Source: Pelargonium tetragonum (lineage: Eukaryota; Streptophyta; Magnoliopsida; Geraniales; Geraniaceae). Taken from it: a stretch of 57,060 nt of DNA. Every line of letters starts with the position of its first letter. Position 1 is the stretch's first letter. Below, in pieces: positions 34,940-48,100 of the stretch. Where the stretch lies: the NCBI GenBank assembly GCA_036897445.1, contig JAYMTL010000126.1:1-57060 (forward strand), given 5' to 3'. The notes beneath the pieces are model-generated. The model searched no databases. It had not been told where the DNA came from and saw nothing but the letters and a program-made list of their open reading frames with translations. The translations under genes were made by a program, and so were the position numbers.

Positions 34940-37330
34940 CCCATTTTGTAAATAGCGGATGAACCTTCTTAGGGCGGGAACTTAGACAACACCTTTGACG
35001 AGTCTCCTTCGCTTTTTAGAAACCTTGCCGTAATGATACGACTTCACTAGAGTTTTTCTGTACGAGCTCCTTCTTTCACTACCAGCTATCCAGCCAAGAA
35101 AGACTTTAAGCTCGATGTGTTCTACCCCTTGTCAATTAAAGCATAGTTGCCGGCTGAGATGTGCTTCCTTCCTCAAGAGAGACCCGTGGTTGTCCCAAAC
35201 TAGTATAATACTTGGAAGTTGTTGTACTCTATTCATTTTTAGTCTAGGGCTAAATGAACGAGACACCAGGCATCTCAGGATCCAATTCGCTGTCAAATTT
35301 GATACTGATTTGACTTTTAAGGTATCCTCAACTTTTGAGTTTCTTTTTTGTGATTTAGTGCTCTGTAGCTACCTTAAACCTATTAGAAAATCATGAGCTT
35401 TCTATTGGACTTTTTCACACCTAAAAGGATAATACTAGAAAGGTTCTGTTTACTGTTGCGGAAACTCTAACGAGAGACCACTAGATAGGTAGATACAAGA
35501 CTTTGGTATAAGGACTCGGGTAATTTGCTTTCAATTTCAATACTAAGACTGAGCCCGTTGGCGAAGCGTACCTCGTTTCTCTTCTCTACGTTTACTAACT
35601 TAATTAGATGTTTTGAAGGGAAGTTTATGTATAGGACCAGGCAGCATAATCCTCTCTTCTAGGCGGCTAAGATAAAAGGAGTCAGTTAAGCTTTCATAAT
35701 GTGGGATCTTGTAACTCAAAGAAGAGTAAATACAAAAAAAGCTTGGTTTATGCATAGAACTTCTGAGTGCTTTAGGGTCTCGAACTCCTAGAAACTTCTT
35801 ATACATTTTAAATAACTAGATTTGAACCTAAGGATATCTGTGCATTCAATTCGTGCTCTACCAAGTAACTCTAGAGTCTTCACGGGATAGATAGCGGAAT
35901 TACTTTGACTTTTTGCTGAGTGTCATAACTGGCAAAAGATTTTCTTCCATTAAGTGAATACTATAATCTACTTTTCCTGTAATTCAGCTATAACTCACTC
36001 TGATAAGATTATAACCTACGACAAGAATCTCAAATTTTGTATTCACCGGGCGTAAACTTGAATGAATTCCACTAACACTAATAAAGGTTATATATAATTA
36101 ATTGCCGGATATTAAGTAGCTTAAAACGGGGTAATTAGGACTGAAGGGATATTGCCTAGAAAATTGGTAAACATATCTAAATTCGTGATAAACAAAAGCC
36201 TTTTTGCTGCATACTTGGGTATTCTTTGCAAACCTCAATCCATTATCCTAAGCTTTATTGGAAAAGTATTGACTTGCTATAGTTTATTCCTGAATTTTAG
36301 TTCAAGTTAAAGATAAGGGTTGCTCTCGTGTTTCTGTTTCCGTAGTGTCCTAAGAGAGTGTTCTCTAAAGCGAAACTGTTCTCGACAAGGACTAAAGTCA
36401 AGCTGTTTTCTTCCCGATCAAGTGAAATCCCGTTGACGAAGAGTCTGTTACAAGTCAATTATTAAAAGGAGACTCCGTTACAGATTACAGAAAAGTATGG
36501 AACAGGGTTTGCTACAGAATAAGATAAAGAGTAAGACCCAGAGTTTAGTAAGGAATCTAGACAACTAAAAAAGTTCCTTTATTTGTTATCAGGCCGTGGA
36601 TAAGGTCTTTTTATATTTATAAAGTAAAGGAGATGAATAAGAATAAGGCTTAGTACTATCTGGTAATCCGTAGATGCCGCGCACCTCTACTACTTATGTA
36701 ATTAGAATTAGAACGACTTCAACTAAACTAAAAAACAGGTCTTTTTACCGAATAAGTTTAAACTTGCCTGCTTGATCCAGTCAAATAAGTTTTTCTTTCT
36801 ATTCTAATGAAATTTCTTTGTCGTAAAGTGGAGCAGTACCCATTATAGCAATAGCATTCCTCCCGCAAAGAATAAAGCCCTCTGTTGCTCATAAATCGGA
36901 TTAGTTGTTTAACTAGGACTTTCCCCGATTAATTGAATTTGAGTAAGGTATTAGAAATAAAAGAATTAAATAGGAGAGCCCACAAAAAAAGAAGCCGCCT
37001 GTTACCCACCTGAGTAACTTAGCCTCTCCTTTGCTTCAGGGAGGATCCTAACACTAAAACAACCCAGATAGAAAGGGGCATGAGCCAAAAAATATGCACC
37101 AAATGGCTCCTTTATCTGAGACTGTGAGATTTCAAACTCCTTTTAAGACAGTGTATCCGAATTTAAGGGTTCCTCCAAAATATATACTGAACGTAGGAAT
37201 GAAAAGCATATTAATAAGTCCTAGAGTCTTCTATCTTGTAAAAACTAAATCCTATTTTTAGATCTTTCTTATACATTTTGACTCTGGTAAAGCCCTTCCA
37301 ATTTATTCCCGGAAATGCTGAGTTTTCTTA
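34940..37330. other. No recognisable gene; one tRNA-like segment
   Basis: RIP-worn. The frames at 35115-35396 (+, 93 codons) and 35600-35806 (-, 68 codons) have no recognised motif and are within chance length. A tRNA-like segment at 35808-35879 (-) is listed separately. Confidence 0.35.
35808..35879 (-). tRNA. tRNA-like relic (doubtful)
   Basis: The minus strand has ACTTGGTAGAGC (box A-like) and GGTTCAAATCT (box B-like) with the exact spacing of a normal tRNA: 26 bases between the D-arm end and the GG. The whole is 72 bases. However the acceptor, anticodon and T stems do not pair well, so no isotype is given. It could be a mutated tRNA copy, the head of a tRNA-derived SINE, or chance. Confidence 0.18.
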
Positions 37331-37339
37331 ATACCGGCT

Positions 37340-37470
37340 GTAAACTTTTCCTTAGAGTATACTATCTATCAGTATCCTAACAGCTAAGCCTTTAGGGGAT
37401 ACCCTTTTAGACTTTTTCTAGCTACTGTAAGTCCTCTAAGGGTTCCTTTTTTTTTTTATGGATATTTGTC
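37340..37470 (-). repeat. Basic-tail repeat family, copy 14
   Basis: The minus strand reads R-G-L-T-V-A-R-K-S-L-K, closely parallel to L-G-I-A-L-R-K-S-L of copy 3. It faces, head-to-head, an oppositely oriented copy only about 240 bases away (37705-37860). Confidence 0.36.
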
Positions 37471-37624
37471 TTTCTTTATAAGCTATATAATAGATAGTGT
37501 TAGTTGTTAACGACAATTCTTTTTACTCTTATCATTAACATACAAACCTTATAAGCACGTAGGTAAGTCTAGCTAACTCAAGTAAGAGCTGTCTACCAAA
37601 TCCATAAAATCCTGATTAGTCAAG

Positions 37625-37640
37625 GCATAGAAGCATAGAA
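37625..37640. repeat. Tandem duplication, 8-base unit, 2 copies
   Basis: gcatagaa occurs twice in direct succession, within the spacer between the two head-to-head basic-tail copies. Confidence 0.75.
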
Positions 37641-37704
37641 ATAGGCAAAGGATAGAAAGCCAGGAGTCCCTTTTTCTTTAGGTTACAAGATTTAGGACAG
37701 GTTA

Positions 37705-37860
37705 TAAGATTATATAAGAAAGGTATAACTACAAAGACTAATAAAACAGGGATACAGAAAAGAGGTAAGTAAGGATTCTTCGATAAGGGGGCCTAAGAAT
37801 TTCAAGCAAGTAAGAAGAGTTTCAAATAATGGAGGGATAGAACTGAGTATAGGCTTTACA
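37705..37860 (+). repeat. Basic-tail repeat family, copy 15
   Basis: The plus strand reads T-T-K-T-N-K-T-G-I-Q-K-R-G-K followed by more Lys and Ser. The K-T-G-I word fits the family core, but A-L is not kept. The opposite strand carries a 63-codon open frame that I take as a shadow. Confidence 0.33.
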
Positions 37861-37909
37861 AGCAAACCCCGAAAATTCCTTGTCTTTTCAGGATAAATCA
37901 CTTACTGCT

Positions 37910-39430
37910 TAAGGACAGGTATATAGAAGAAATTCCTCTAATTAGAATATGAACAGCCGAACTTTACTTTAATCTGAAATGGGAAACCTTCTTAAGCTAC
38001 TTATGCAGAAACTCTTATCTGCCTGCTTGGCCTTAACTTACTCTACAAAAGAAACTAGATTATTAAACTCTCTAAACCACTAGAATTTCCTTCCCTTTTA
38101 AACTAGGTTGGTATTAGTAACTGAATCCCAGGTTTAATTAGGAACATAAAAAGTAGAGTGTAGATTATTAAAGTAAATTAGAACTTTTACCTTGTAAGAC
38201 GCTTTTCTTATCCCCCTCATAGGACAATACCAAATATTTATACTAAACGCAGGTTGTAGCCCAAGGAGCCCCCGAACTAATGTAGAAAAATCTTAGTCTG
38301 CTAAAAATTTTTGCCTTTTTATAACGAAACGACTTGTAATTCACTAAGAAGCTTTTAAGAGAACTCTCTAGTACCAGGGCTGCTCCTTAATTAACCCAAG
38401 TGGAATCCTTGAACCTAGACAAAAGTACTTGTATTCCCTTTAATTAAACCTCACTTTAGAAAAGCCTGTATTTCATTTCTATATTCCTGTGATTAACAAC
38501 TGAAAAAGCTTAGGAACATAAGCTCCTACTGACGCTCTTCCTAAAAACCTACTTCAACAGAATCGGAAAAGGGATTCATAATAGCCTTTTTAAAAAACCC
38601 GGGAACAAAAGCCCTATTAGCCTAATATATCTCTGATATCGGGGAGCCCCTAATTATAGATAAGAATTCCAATTTACACCTAGCGTATTAGTAGCAAAAA
38701 GAACTTCGTACTCCTTCAAAGGGCAGAGGGCTTCCCTACACAAAAAGAAGGGGGCACCACTAGGATACACTGCATATGAAGCAGCTAGCTTTTGCCCGAT
38801 TTTCCAAATTAAAACTTTAAGCGCTTGGCTATAATCAATGTGTCTTTATCCGCTAAAGCAAAGAAATTAAGTAACCGGCTGCTGAGAGAAATTCTTACAT
38901 ATTATGCACGCCGTAACTAGATATAGAATAATTTTAGAAAGTCAAAAGTACAAGGATGCCTAGTGAGTGTTATCCCCTTTGCTTAAGTCTTACTATACCT
39001 AGGAAGTTTGCCTACCCTCTAAATAATATAATATATAACCTCGAGAAACCGGAACATAATAAATAGAATACCGTAGAGGAACTCTCCGGGGCTTTTCACC
39101 CCTTCAGAGAGGGTCCCTACTTTACCGGGAGATAATATAGAACTCAGGAATTCTTTGTGTATCTAAGAGCAGCTCCTTTCATTTTACTGATACTGAAGCA
39201 TATTCAATTAGATTCTATTGGTTTTTTTCTTTCAAGTCTCGGTTTTGACAACTGAATTAGGTTTTTTTAATTAGTATAAAGTAAAACCACTTGTTAATTC
39301 CTATAGGAGATTCCACTAAATCTCCTAACTGCGAAAAAACTACGGGCACTCTTCGGCATAGCATAGTAAGGAAAACATTGAAATAAATAGGAAAAAAATC
39401 TTCTTAGGAGACTTTTGCAGTACACTTCCG
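37910..39430. other. No recognisable gene
   Basis: RIP-worn DNA; nothing above chance seen on either strand. Confidence 0.4.
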
Positions 39431-39436
39431 CTTTAT

Positions 39437-39745
39437 TTAAGCCAGCTCTCCGTTTAAGCGGACTCTAAAACTGTTAGCAGACAAGTTATATAAAGTACCC
39501 CTTTGGAAAAAGTAAAGTCCATCCTTGCAATCTCCAAGAATTTTTTCGATTTCTATTACATCTATACTGGGTAAACTCCACGCTTTTCGTTGCGAACGGA
39601 TGATTCTCTTTAGTAATCCATTCCTATAGGGGCGCCCATTAAAAATATTAGGTATGCTAGTTACGAGTGGCGTCCTTCCTTGATAAAGGTAAAAGTACTG
39701 AACAAATATTAAGCTATAGCTGTAGGATCCTCTTTTTTGATTCAA
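39437..39745 (-). pseudogene. 102-codon open frame, unknown, possibly chance
   Basis: Longest minus-strand frame. It opens with TTG, is basic in the first half (R-S-Q-R-K and similar), contains Trp, Cys and Gln codons and has no signal peptide or membrane span. RIP signal over it is somewhat weaker than the background: by hand about 26 CpA+TpG to 32 ApC+GpT. In random DNA of this composition I would expect a handful of frames this long, so length alone is no evidence. I recognise no family. Confidence 0.18.
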
Positions 39746-39749
39746 ATTC

Positions 39750-42230
39750 GTTTATTAGGATAGTAGTAAAATAGATTCAAAACTAAAGCTCAACCCTTCT
39801 TCTAATTATTAAGGGATCCCTTTACCAAACCGCCTTATTTGAAAAGTAATATACTAATACAAGCAGAGCCGTGTCCTGTCTTGAATCCCCTATCCCCCGA
39901 ATTTCTATCGTTATTCCAAAAAAAAGTTATAAAGGACACTTAAAATTTTTGTGACATTTTACTATGATTTATTCTTGCAGCTTTTTTCTAGAATACTCAG
40001 AGTCTCTATTAATAAGCATTTTCCGAGGTTTAGCCGTGTTAAAGATTAAAAAAGAGTTCAAATACTTTGACTATAGAATTCTATTCAGTTCATTTTCTTT
40101 ATTAAAGAAAGGGTTGTAACTTTTACCATGGGGTATCTATCCTAAGCAGGGGTTCTCCCAACTGCCCGGAAAAAGTTTTCCAAGCTCCTGCCATAAAGAA
40201 TAAAAGCGGAGTTTTGTACCTTAAAATAGGATTATACGGAGCTCCTTTTTGATTTGTAAACCTACTACGAGGACCCTTTATTTAAGTGCTTAACTAGGAA
40301 ATTCCCTCAGATAACTTCCTATGTCTTGCAGAGTACAGAGTTTAGCCCACTCAAAATTAATTAAAGGATACTGCTTTGAAGTTTTGAAGTATAGTATAAT
40401 GGGTATATAAAAGCTAAAACTAAAAGGACAGGCTTATGCCCCTACTTGCACCTTATTTACCTACAGTAGAAACCTCTTGGGTACTTTCTTAATCAAATTT
40501 AGAACAAAAAGAGAAGTTCCGTAAATGCTTTTGTGTTTCAATACAATAAGGGTTTCGCACTTTGAACGGAGATTTTTTTATTCCTTTTGTCTAGCTGGAT
40601 CTCTAGAAATAGGGGTCGCCGCATCCTGAGCTGAGAGAATTCATTTGAAACCTTCTATACGTACCAAGGTCGCTTTTTCCAAAACCGTAAACCTAAGGCT
40701 CTTCCTTGAACTTAGCCGCCAGGTTCCTCTATAAATTAAGGATTGCTTTCCTACTTATTTGCATTTGATCAAAGTCGGTAAAGAGTGTCATATGTACGAA
40801 AGAAAAGAAATCCCATAAAAATCTTATTAATTTCATGTCTTAATTTTTTAAGCATTCCCCAGAAAGGATTTGATACTTATAAAAAGAATTAGTTAACAAA
40901 AAACACTAGGAGACTCCAGAGAGTAAAAGGGGGTTCTTCGTAAATCTAAGGTATATCGAATAGGTTTTTCAAAGCGTAGTCTTTCTTATTTTATTTGCCG
41001 GGTCCGCTTCTAGAAAGCTAAGACAAAGACATTTTCTTACTTTCTTTTTACAGAAGGATTCCCGCATTCCTTAAAGCCTTACGATTATAAAGGGTACCAG
41101 ATCACATTTTATCATAAACTTTAATACCTTTTATAAGGAGTACTAGGGATTTTGACTTACCCTTCTACTAAACTTTGGAAAGAGCTTAGAGCTCCTAAAA
41201 TTTCATGCTTGGATGAGGAAAGGCTCTAGTTTAAAAGTAATAGTCAATTAAGTGCTTACTTTAGATACTTAAGCGACGTATCTCGATTTAGTTGTCATTA
41301 TAATTATTTATATAGAAATCCTTATTAATTTGTTAAATTGTAACTTGCTCACGCCTCCCTATTCCTAGCCTTACTCGAGTATAGCTCTAGTTTTTCAATA
41401 AGCTCCTTTTTCGTACTTATTGCTTATCGAAACTAAAGGAATGACCAGAAAATCTTAGAGGCCTCCCTCCTGAGAATATAAGTAAGAGTGCCCCGGGAAA
41501 GTGACTGAGATTTTTAAACAATTATAGTTATAGTAGTAAGATAAAAATGAAAGCAATAACAGCATCTCATAGTGCTGCGATAACTTAGTGTTCATTCAAA
41601 AAGTAGACTAAACAAAAGAACAAAAAGCATAATAAATTAATTATAAATGAAATTGGGTGTGAGTGATAAACAAAAAAACCTTACTTACTTTAGATGGGAG
41701 AACGTTACCCAGCATAGGAGTACTTTGTTCTACCCGGGTTTACAAAATCTATATGGTTATATACAAAAAAAAGGAGACTTTATAGTTTATGCTTTATATA
41801 CAGATATTTTGAATTAATGAATGAGTAATTACAAAGGCTTGTATCAATGTGTCACTTTAACCTCAATTCATTATACTCTCGACGAAGAGAAAGCCTACTA
41901 CTCAGTATCTGGTGCATCCCTGAAGTTAATAAGCATTTAAGCCAGCTTACCAGCTCTTAAACCCTACAATACAAAATATAAGCTATAAAAACACTTCCAA
42001 AACTGGAAGATTGCTCCGTTTCTAAACTAGATCAGATCAGAGACCCCTATCTTTTTAGCCTTTATTCTAGCTTATTAACTTAGGTCAATTTTCTGGATTT
42101 ACTTGGCATACAAATAGATAGCTGAGACTGTAAACTAGTATAATTGCAATTTACTTCCTTAAGAAATATATACATATTTCCTAATAATTAGAATTTCCGA
42201 TTATAATCTAACTCTAGCTTTTATAAAAGG
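39750..42230. other. No recognisable gene
   Basis: RIP-worn; no frame over 60 codons in 2.5 kb. A plus-strand stretch at 41280-41400 has the pyrimidine-rich look of the repeat family, but the core motif is absent. Confidence 0.4.
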
Positions 42231-42276
42231 AAAACCCGGTTTCAAAAAATCAAGCAAGGGAGTAAAAAAGCACTAA

Positions 42277-42474
42277 TCAAGAAACTTGCAAGGAGATCCT
42301 AAGGTTTGAAAAATGACATTCACCAGTTTCTACAATTCCTATTAAAACCCGCAAAATCTTCGAAAAAGGAGGGCCGCCTTGAGGAATTTCTTTCATTACT
42401 TTTCTTAAATAAGCTTCGGAATGGACGCGGCTTCTAAAAGAAGTACTCCTCCACCTTTCATTATAGAAACCCAT
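42277..42474 (-). pseudogene. 65-codon ATG frame in a spared patch, unknown
   Basis: Starts at an ATG directly after a stop and carries mixed residues including Trp, His, Cys and a P-Q-G-G-P-P turn. The patch 42241-42500 has high CpA (7 CpA+TpG against 3 in line 42241). No motif, signal peptide or membrane span. It may be an exon or a fragment of a less-mutated sequence. Confidence 0.2.
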
Positions 42475-42499
42475 CTAATTAACCTATAGGTGGTTTCCT

Positions 42500-45180
42500 A
42501 ATCCTTAATCAGTATGATTCATATCTTAGCTATAGTATTGAGCTTGCTTAACTTGGAGAAAGTCAAGCCTTTAATCTAATAGCATAACTATTCTTATCCA
42601 GTTTACTGTCACTGACCCAGAAAATTCTGTGATTTTTCTAATATAATACTACAGTTTCATCTTACTTTTGCTGAATAAACAAAAAAGGGAGAATACCGGT
42701 TCTATATAAAGGGACAAGCTGTAAAACTATTCTAAGTAACTTTTAGTATTAGTGAAGAGTCATTGCAACTACTAGTAGCTCCTTTTTAATATTAAACACT
42801 TAGAATATTAGATAGATTACATTTGAAGACGAAGAAGAGATATAATAAATTCGCAATCTATATTCTATATAGTATATAGCGCATTTTTTTGATTTCCTTT
42901 CATATTACACAAACCCAGACAAGCAAGAATAAGTTTTTCCAGAAAAAGCACTAACTTTTTAGTATTGACTTATAATATTATAATATAATTAGATACAAGC
43001 GGGCCGCAGATTATACTTGTTACAGAGAAAGCTTCCAAGTATTGGTATTAGACTTTATTTGGAATTTGGACAGGAGATTTCTTAAGGTTAATAAGTGGTT
43101 TTGTCTGAACTTCCTGTAAAGTTAGTAAAAAATATAAGACTATTAAAATAATTCTGTAATATTGTTTTTTCCTTATACGTAACACTCTTAGTAGCTCTAC
43201 CCGTTAACTGAAGTTCTTTTTTCTTTTTCAGCAAGACCTAAGGCAAGGTATAACACATTTTTGCTTATTCTTGATATTCCCGATACAACATTTCAATTTA
43301 AGGGCTTTTCCTGCACTCAGTAGCGTGATCCTTTTATAGTTTGCTCTTAACTTTTATTCCTGGCATTCCTTTCTAATTAGGAGTATGCACCTTTTTACAA
43401 CAAAATTCAAAATATTCTGTCTAAAAACTTTTTTGGAAAATATGCATTACGCTTGCTTTGACAAAAACGAAAGTATCCTATAATTCTAAGGATTTCTCGA
43501 AGCGCCGCTTCCGCATTTGTTTAGCTCACTCAGTTAATAGAGGGTACTTTTACAATTTTAAGTTTAAGTATTTAATTTAAGTTAGATTTTTAAATAATAA
43601 AAGGAGATTTTACCCTTCTAATGTAGTGTTAGAACTACAGGCTCAACAACTAGAACTTAAGGAATTTCGTACAAAAAAGAGGTGGGCTAATTTACACAAG
43701 CAAGACCTGAACTGAGAGCTACGTACTACAAGCATAGATAATAAGAACTACAAAAAATCCAACTTTTATATATGATAAGTGTAACCCCGCTTATACTTCC
43801 TTTTTGTTACCTTGTCAAGGATTCGGCAATTATAGCTTTCACATAAACCCTCTTGTTCCGAATCAAGTTTTTTACGTAGAAGGTTAGTAGAAAACACTTA
43901 AAAGAAATGGGATCTTTGTACTAGGCCGCTACTCTAAAATTTGGATATCCCAATATAAAAGAAAGTTCCGGAAATATAGAGCACTCTTTCTATCTTAGCA
44001 GTAAAAGCCCCCTGCAACGAGTTAGAACTTAGTTACATAAAATAGAGCCGGACCCTACTTTTTTAGGCTTTTTAATATTTAATGCTTGATTACGGAACTA
44101 AAAGAGCTTATACCTATTTCCTTTTTCCCTACTTCATAAACTTAAAATAAGTTTAATAGTGTAATTACAAACTAACTAAAAAGCAAGTGCTCCCTTTATA
44201 CACCAGCAAAAACTCTCAGTCTCGTTTAGGGGTTTCAGATTTAAAATCTTCCCTTACCTATTAGCTGTGCCGTCACTTATAGACTTATAAAAATCAAGAA
44301 AGACTCGTTAATTATAATACCTAGAAAAATAAAAAGAATTTTTTAATTTACACAAGGTCCGCGTAATACTCTTGTAAAGGGTACCGACAAAAAATCTTTT
44401 AAATTTCCAGGGGGGGAGGGCTCTCCTCGTATTTTATTCAAAAAGGTAAACCCTAGAGTTGCAGTTTGACTCCTCTGGCTCATAGTAGGGGAACTTTCTA
44501 ATTGGTTTAGTGATAGGCCTTAAAACAAAGCGAGTCCTATTTTATAGAGCATATCGCACAAGTGTATTCGTAAATTTTGTATTAAAACGCACATAAAGTA
44601 CTAAGGTTCTGGACTTTTTCTACGGGTATAATAAAGCAGGGAAAGTTCTAAAAAAAGGGGTTTTACCGGGTATAAGAAAAGTGCCTCCCGCTTCAATTAA
44701 ATAATAGAGCCCGTTTTACCAATCTTGAACGGGTATTTCTCTGAGTCTATGAATAAAAATAGAAAGCTTTGTTTGGTTAAATTCACGACGTAAGGTTTAG
44801 CACTTATTTATAAGTGATAAAAGCTAACTATAAAAATACAGAAAATTCTGGGCTTAGAGGTTCGGCGCTTAGGTAGAAATCCCCGATCACAAAGGGCTCA
44901 TAGGTAATTGGGGTTGTTTCTTTGTCCGTTTTATACTCATTTTTAAGGGGGCTTCTTCTGCCTTGTATATTGTAATTGAGTCTGCTCTTTATTAGCTAAA
45001 TTAGGTACACCAGACTTTTAAAAACTCTCTTTAGCAAGCGCCTTAAATTAGATTCAACTTTAGTAACAAAGAAACTAGTAGGAGGCGTACTAACCAAGAC
45101 AATTGAAAATCCCACAGGAGTCACAAGATAAACTTTTAAATCTGGCAGGAACCTAAAGCAGTTTAAGCGAAAACTTGCAA
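42500..45180. other. No recognisable gene
   Basis: RIP-worn DNA with short TA-rich runs near 42850-42880 and 42965-42990. Nothing else supportable. Confidence 0.4.
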
Positions 45181-45190
45181 TCTAAACTAA

Positions 45191-48100
45191 ATGGAAGTTT
45201 TGCGTTATCTATTAGACTGGATTTTTTTAGAATTATCTGACAAATCGACAACGAGGGCATATCCTTTAGTGAGTAAGAACAAGAATTTTATTAAAAAAGC
45301 CGGTCTTAATCTAAGAAAATTCCTAGGAAGTAGTCTTTTTGTAAGGTTTTTTGTCTCGTATAGGAGCTTATAGCGTTGGGATTTCTCTGCGAGCCCAAGT
45401 AGACGTCTAAGGTTTTGTGGTTACTCATGGTTTTTCGTAAGAGTCATTTTTGGGAAAGTTTGTTCGCCCTTAAAAAATCCATTTCCTATATACGGGTTTT
45501 AAGAAAAGATACTAACGAGAGACTAATAGAGAAAGCTAATACGGAATATAAGATTTGTATCCATTTTCTATTTATAAGACTTATTCTATGTAGGATTGGT
45601 AAGTTCCTAAAATAGAGATGAGATGAAGAGGAAATGGAAGTTTCATAGGTGTTGATTTTTGGGTCTATATATAGAGTGTAACAGGAGTCTAAAAGCTAGC
45701 CAAGGGATAAGAAAAACGTAAACCAACGGACATCCACTCGAGACTGCGATTTGTGAGGCGAGTCATTTAGTGAAAATTCTTTGCATTATTATTTTAAGGG
45801 GCTTCTCTTTTTCAAAAAAGTTGAGGACGCTCTTATATGTAAAATCAATAAAATAAATCTGTACTTTTTGTGCTTTTTTATTACCTTTATATAACTTAAA
45901 AACCAGTACCAAACTTATTGTTTAGAATATCTTAAAACACTAGTTAGTATGTCTCGTAAGGCCTTTCATATGAAGCTTTTAGAGCCCCTATTTAGTTTTT
46001 CCTTACTTCTATTCCTGTACCGAAAACAATAAACAGATAAACTGACTTCCACTTAACTTCAATTTACTAGAAACTCCTAAAGTCCCCAAAACCCCTTACG
46101 ACTGTCTGGAATCTGAAAACTAAGGGAAACCAAGCGAACAAGCAGCCTTTACTACCATATACTATACTTTGATTAGAATAACCTAAAATCATAGTAAAAA
46201 GTTCCCCGGGGGTAGCGGAGGAGTTACAGTCTATTCTTATATTACTTGGTTGAATTTAGTTGAACTTTAGAAATAAGGAATACTAACTAAACAAAAAAAG
46301 TTATACTATTCACTAGAACTTGTCAATTTTCTCTAACTAGAGTATATATTTAACGCTACCTGAGCAGAGGGGACCGCTTGTAAGTTATCGAAAAATACAA
46401 AATATGAAATCCGTTAAAATGCCGGGTAATTTTGTGGGTTACATAGAAACTCCCCCAAACCTTCGTGCCCTATCCTAGACCTTATACTGAAGTAAGTTAA
46501 CTTAGCATACTAAGAATATATCTATGGGAACAGAGTCAAAAAATGTCAAAAGAGGAATCCGACCTCCTTATTCATACGAGCGAGTACCGGTACAGGATTG
46601 AGCTGGTTGAAGTAAGTTGTTTATAAGTGTAAGCTCTTTCAAATCAAATATAGGGGTTACCTTAAAAGTAAATCAGACTTAAGCGGATATTTTAGCACCC
46701 TGCAGTTATTATAGTTTGATTTTTTTGTAGATAATACTTTAGAAGAAAAAGGAATCGATCTGGACTAGGTTTACCCGAGTCTTGTTTCCCGCTTTAATGT
46801 AAGTGAAATTCCACCCAATCCGTTAATCTAAACTAGATAAAGAGCGCGTGGGCTATCTGCTGTTTTGGCCTTTATCTGGAATTTTGCTGAGAGTAGAATA
46901 ATGGGGTATTCCTAAAATTTAGGATAGGGTCCCTTGTAAGAGCAGACCTAAATATACAGTAACCAAAAGGCATGCTTTTTCCGACTCTGAATAGAGCAAA
47001 ATTTATCTAACTCACATTTTATTTACCCCGCTTTCTACAATACAAGTTCTTTTTTATGATCTGTGATGAGACAGTACAAGAAAATCTATAACTCCGAAAT
47101 TCGCAATTATGATATAGGATTCCCTTATTTAATTCAACAAAAACGAGTACTTTGTAAATCTACGTACATTGGCGAGGAACCTCTTAACCTATTTCAGTAG
47201 TGAGTCCTAGAATAAGGTCAAAACTCTTTTTATTTTACTAAAAATCCCCCCTTTTTTGATGTAGCCCAAACTCTTTAGCGAGCCTAAGATTTCCTCAGGA
47301 ATTATGGTGTAACTCCGCTTAATAGGTATTTCAGGATGGATACCTTTGCTAACTGTAACTAAAAAAACTCTATAGGATATGCAACAATACCTTGATAAAA
47401 AGAGGGCGTGTTGTTTCAGAGACTTTGTAGCATTTAATCTTTTAATCGAGTAAAGAAGGATTTCATAATACAGGGTTACTTAGTTCTGCCCAAATCTAGA
47501 GATTCTGTTAAGCGTATTCCTAAGTGATGCTGTACATAGGAATCCGGCTTGGTAATTTAAGTCTTTTTATTACTATTCAAAAAAAGGGAACCTAAATAGA
47601 AAAGTGTAAAATCTTTCACTTAATAATAGAAATAGGAATTTATCCTTGTTTAGTCTCCTTTCTTAGGTTTCTAGATCTTATGAGTCCCTATCACCATACA
47701 AGAGTCCGCCCTGTCACTCCTTTATAACGAATGTAGATACTGATTTTTATTTTCTAATTTTGAGGTAGGATACTAGGAGTCCTAAATTATTTCCAACGGA
47801 AGTGGTTTGTCCTTTCAGGTTTGCAAGAGGATCCCACTGCTCTAAACTATATAAAATAAATGTAATAAATACAAAAGTCGTGTCTAGGATAAACCCTAGC
47901 TTTTTTATATTCTGAAAATTTTATTATAAAGTCTTGGAAAAGACTTCTGATTATATACTCACCTTTTAGATATGCATACTCGAGACTCAAACTAGACGCT
48001 GTCTGACATATGGGGTTGCCTAAGCGTAATAAAAAGCCCTTCTTGAAAGAGGAACCCTTAAATTTTCTTTTGCGACACGCTTTAGTGCCCTCTCCGGATT

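Noticed and set aside
35115-35396. 93-codon plus-strand open frame
   Set aside because: GTG or other alternative start, no motif, and about five frames of such length are expected by chance.
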